Shown here in pieces: positions 61,217-64,000 of a stretch of 64,000 nucleotides of DNA. Position 1 is the stretch's first letter, and every line of letters begins with the position of its first letter. The position numbers and the translations under genes are program-made. The notes beneath the pieces were generated by a model, which was not told where the DNA came from, ran no database searches, and saw only the letters and a program-made list of their open reading frames with translations. The stretch comes from Tyzzerella sp. (GTDB lineage: Bacteria > Bacillota > Clostridia > Lachnospirales > Lachnospiraceae), in assembly GCA_017416155.1 (NCBI GenBank), contig JAFQDE010000011.1:1-64000 (forward strand), read 5' to 3'.

Positions 61217-62788
61217 ATGATTGACACAAAAAAAGAACAAGAACGTGATGAACTTCATCGCGCAATATGGGCTATTGCCGATGAATTACGAGGTGCAGTA
61301 GACGGATGGGATTTCAAAAACTACGTTCTCGGAACAATGTTCTATCGATATATATCTGAAAATTTATGCAACTACATAAACGAGGGCGAAATGGAATCTG
61401 GTGATGCGGAATTTGACTATGCAAAGATGTCAGATGATGATGCAGAAGAAGCAAGAGAAGGTCTTGTTCAGGAAAAGGGATTCTTTATTCTTCCGAGTGA
61501 ACTGTTCTGTAATGTTTGTGAAAATGCGGTCAATGATGAAAATCTGAACGAAACATTAGAGAGAGTATTTCGTCATATCGAAGACTCTGCAAAAGGTAGT
61601 GAATCAGAAAATAGTTTTGCGGGACTGTTTGACGATTTTGATGTAAATAGTAATAAGCTTGGTGCTACAGTTGCAAAAAGAAATGAGAAATTAGTTAAGT
61701 TGTTAGTCGGCGTGGCTAATATGAATCTTGGCGATGTGAAAAATCATGATATAGATGCGTTTGGGGATGCATATGAATATCTGATGACGATGTATGCATC
61801 AAATGCAGGTAAATCTGGTGGGGAATTTTTTACTCCAGCAGACGTGTCTGAATTATTGACAAGATTAGGAACTGTGGGTAAAACGGAAATCAACAAAGTA
61901 TATGATCCGGCGTGTGGTTCGGGTTCTTTGTTGTTGAAAGCAGAAAAAGTGCTGGGAAAAGATGCGGTTCGCAATGGGTTTTATGGGCAGGAGATAAACA
62001 TTACAACATATAACCTATGTCGTATCAATATGTTCTTGCATGATATCGAGTTTGACAAATTTGATATTGCGTGTGAAGATACTTTGACTGCACCGCAACA
62101 TTGGGATGATGAACCGTTTGAGCTCATTGTTTCAAATCCGCCATATTCGATAAAATGGGCTGGCGATGAGAATCCATTGTTGATTAATGATCCTCGTTTT
62201 GCACCGGCAGGAGTTCTTGCGCCGAAAAGTAAGGCAGACCTTGCGTTTGTTATGCATAGTCTTTCTTGGCTTGCGTCAAACGGAACAGCGGCAATTGTAT
62301 GTTTTCCAGGTATAATGTATCGTGGTGGCGCAGAACAGAAAATTCGTAAATATTTAGTTGATAATAACTTTGTAGATTGTATTATTCAGTTGCCAAGTAA
62401 TCTTTTCTTTGGGACAAGCATTGCAACGTGCATTATGGTTATGAAGAAAAATAAAACGGATAATAGAACGTTTTTTATTGACGCATCTAATGAATGCGTT
62501 AAAGTAACAAATAACAACAAACTGATGACAGAGAATATTCGTCAAATTGTGAATGTATTTGCAAATCGTGAAGAAATTAAACATTTTTCACATTTGGCTA
62601 GTTATGATGAAGTCAAAGAGAATGATTATAATTTATCTGTATCTACATATGTGGAACAAGAAGATACACGAGAGAAAATTGATATTGTCAAGTTGAATGC
62701 CGAGATAGAAGAAATTGTTATGCGTGAAAATGAATTGCGCGAGGCAATTCGCAACATCATTACGGAAATAGAGGTGGGCAATGAGTAG
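61217..62788 (+). CDS. hsdM: Type I restriction-modification system, methyltransferase subunit
   Basis: A 523-residue HsdM. The N-terminal HsdM_N domain ([34 protein letters not shown]) is followed by the N6 methylase core with motif [14 protein letters not shown], the catalytic NPPYSIKW and a helical C-terminus ([20 protein letters not shown]) that contacts HsdS. The ATG at 61217 behind GAAGGAG is preferred over 61196. It overlaps hsdS by 8 bases. Two HsdM with one HsdS form the modification enzyme; HsdR is not in the window. Confidence 0.94.
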   Translation: MIDTKKEQERDELHRAIWAIADELRGAVDGWDFKNYVLGTMFYRYISENLCNYINEGEMESGDAEFDYAKMSDDDAEEAREGLVQEKGFFILPSELFCNVCENAVNDENLNETLERVFRHIEDSAKGSESENSFAGLFDDFDVNSNKLGATVAKRNEKLVKLLVGVANMNLGDVKNHDIDAFGDAYEYLMTMYASNAGKSGGEFFTPADVSELLTRLGTVGKTEINKVYDPACGSGSLLLKAEKVLGKDAVRNGFYGQEINITTYNLCRINMFLHDIEFDKFDIACEDTLTAPQHWDDEPFELIVSNPPYSIKWAGDENPLLINDPRFAPAGVLAPKSKADLAFVMHSLSWLASNGTAAIVCFPGIMYRGGAEQKIRKYLVDNNFVDCIIQLPSNLFFGTSIATCIMVMKKNKTDNRTFFIDASNECVKVTNNNKLMTENIRQIVNVFANREEIKHFSHLASYDEVKENDYNLSVSTYVEQEDTREKIDIVKLNAEIEEIVMRENELREAIRNIITEIEVGNE

Positions 62789-63998
62789 ATTAGATGAATT
62801 AGTTTCACAACTTTGTCCGAATGGTGTTGTGTTTGAAAAGATAAAAGATGTTTGTGATGATGTAATAGTACCGATGAGGGATCGTCCAAAAGTTTTTGAT
62901 GGTTCTATACCTTGGTGTCGAATAGAAGATATAGAAGGACAGTATTTTAATCAATCATTATCGGGACTGGGGGTATCAGAAGAAGTTGTTAAAACAATGA
63001 ATTTAAAAATATTTCCGAAGGGAACGGTAATCTGTTCGTGCAGTGCGTCATTGGGAAGTTATGCAATAAACACGCAACCGCTTATTACAAATCAAACATT
63101 TATTGGTCTTGTATGTGGAAAAAGAATTTATAATAAGTTTCTTTTGTACTACATGGAAACACAAACAGATTATTTGAAATCACAGGCATCTACAGGAACG
63201 ATACCGTATATATCAAGGAAAAAGTTTGAGGATATGTTAGTCCCTGTACCTCCTCTGGAGGTACAACGTGAAATAGTCCGCGTGTTGGACTCTTTCACGT
63301 TACTTACAGCCGAGCTTACAGCCGAGCTTACAGCCGAGCTTACAGCTCGTAAGAAGCAGTATGAGTTTTATCGGAGTAAGTTGCTTTCTTTTGAAAATGA
63401 AAATATTAAGTGGTTACAATTGTCAGAATTGTTTAATACACGCAACGGATATACTCCATCGAAAAATGACTCTGAACTGTGGAAAAATGGGACGGTACCA
63501 TGGTTTAGAATGGAAGATATCCGTGAGAACGGTCGAATATTAAATGATGCTTTTCAAAAGGTATCTGAAAAAGCGATAAAAGGAGAAAAATTCCCTGCAA
63601 ATTCAATAATTATTTCTACATCAGCTACAATTGGTGAACATGCATTATTAACCTGTGAGTCATTAGCAAATCAGAGATTTACTTACTTAATGATTAAAGA
63701 TAAATATAAAGAGTCGTTTGATTATAAATTTTTATATTATTATTGCTTTAAATTGGATGAATATTGTTTGAAGTGTCTTAATCAAGGAAATTTTGCGTCT
63801 GTAGATATGAAGAAGTTTAATAAGTTTCAATTCCCTGTGATTCCTATAGAGGAGCAAAATCGCATTGTAGCAATACTTGACCGCTTTGATACACTTTGCA
63901 ATGACATCTCAGAGGGCCTCCCGGCCGAAATTGAAGTCCGTCAAAAACAATACGAATACTACCGAGACAAACTACTTACATTCAAAGAACTTTCATAA
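62781..63998 (+). CDS. hsdS: Type I restriction-modification system, specificity subunit
   Basis: A 405-residue HsdS with two target recognition domains: residues 1-165 ([20 protein letters not shown], then [20 protein letters not shown]) and about 205-375 ([39 protein letters not shown]). Each is followed by a helical spacer; the first, [20 protein letters not shown], contains three TAEL repeats, like the EcoR124 family, in which the number of repeats sets the spacer length of the target. The stop is at 63996-63998, two bases before the window end. Confidence 0.93.
   Translation: MSRLDELVSQLCPNGVVFEKIKDVCDDVIVPMRDRPKVFDGSIPWCRIEDIEGQYFNQSLSGLGVSEEVVKTMNLKIFPKGTVICSCSASLGSYAINTQPLITNQTFIGLVCGKRIYNKFLLYYMETQTDYLKSQASTGTIPYISRKKFEDMLVPVPPLEVQREIVRVLDSFTLLTAELTAELTAELTARKKQYEFYRSKLLSFENENIKWLQLSELFNTRNGYTPSKNDSELWKNGTVPWFRMEDIRENGRILNDAFQKVSEKAIKGEKFPANSIIISTSATIGEHALLTCESLANQRFTYLMIKDKYKESFDYKFLYYYCFKLDEYCLKCLNQGNFASVDMKKFNKFQFPVIPIEEQNRIVAILDRFDTLCNDISEGLPAEIEVRQKQYEYYRDKLLTFKELS
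63306..63341 (+). repeat. Three 12-bp repeats coding for TAEL in hsdS
   Basis: ACAGCCGAGCTT occurs three times in a row and is followed by ACAGCT. Slippage would insert or remove exactly four residues (TAEL) in the spacer helix without loss of frame. Confidence 0.95.
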
Positions 63999-64000
63999 GA

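Overview
The window is low-GC DNA from a Gram-positive anaerobe of the Clostridia, most likely a spore-forming Lachnospiraceae. The evidence is a PolC-type replicase, AddAB instead of RecBCD, FtsEX with a CtpA-like protease, a class 1B PyrK/PyrD pair, ferredoxin-linked IorAB, an alpha/beta-type small acid-soluble spore protein, a Spo0A-C-like regulator and strong AGGAGG ribosome binding sites. The species cannot be named from the sequence alone.

Bases 1-43258 are mostly ordinary chromosome. They start with the tail of an IS3-family transposase, then small surface and membrane genes, a FAD/Rieske oxidoreductase, an ABC exporter, and an operon of a DUF2156 protein, an aminotransferase and HisC. 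Next come IspG-PolC, the IorAB/PaaK/ACT operon for aryl-2-oxoacid oxidation, a Spo0A-C-like gene divergent from a sigma factor, HflX-AddB-AddA, a spore protein, a WecG-type glycosyltransferase, a CdaR-like regulator, FtsE-FtsX-CtpA and pyrC-pyrF-pyrK-pyrD. One stretch, 16580-18550, is a scar made of four abutting gene remnants.

From 43259 to the end the window is an accessory island that starts directly behind pyrD, where pyrE is often found in relatives. Its first part (43.3-56.3 kb) carries many small helix-turn-helix genes, an ORF6N-PLD protein with a metallophosphoesterase, a PBECR4-type nuclease-fold protein preceded by its own structured RNA, a Cu/Zn superoxide dismutase, a WYL regulator, two copies (one gutted) of an LPD3-like gene, rtcB with an HTH gene and a tRNA-like element, and an AbiEi-type antitoxin whose toxin gene is cut to its first codons. 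Several of these genes have their Shine-Dalgarno sequence locked in a hairpin, and several promoters carry palindromic operators.

The second part (56.4-64 kb) is a tight co-directional defence-type cluster: an adenine methyltransferase, a large GHKL ATPase with a histidine-kinase-like C-terminus, a receiver-like protein, an HNH nuclease, then HsdM and HsdS of a type I restriction system; HsdR is not seen and may lie beyond the edge. The pairing of a kinase-like ATPase and a receiver-like protein with nuclease and methyltransferase genes is the best candidate for an undescribed system. The PBECR4-RNA locus and the tRNA-like element beside rtcB are the next best.
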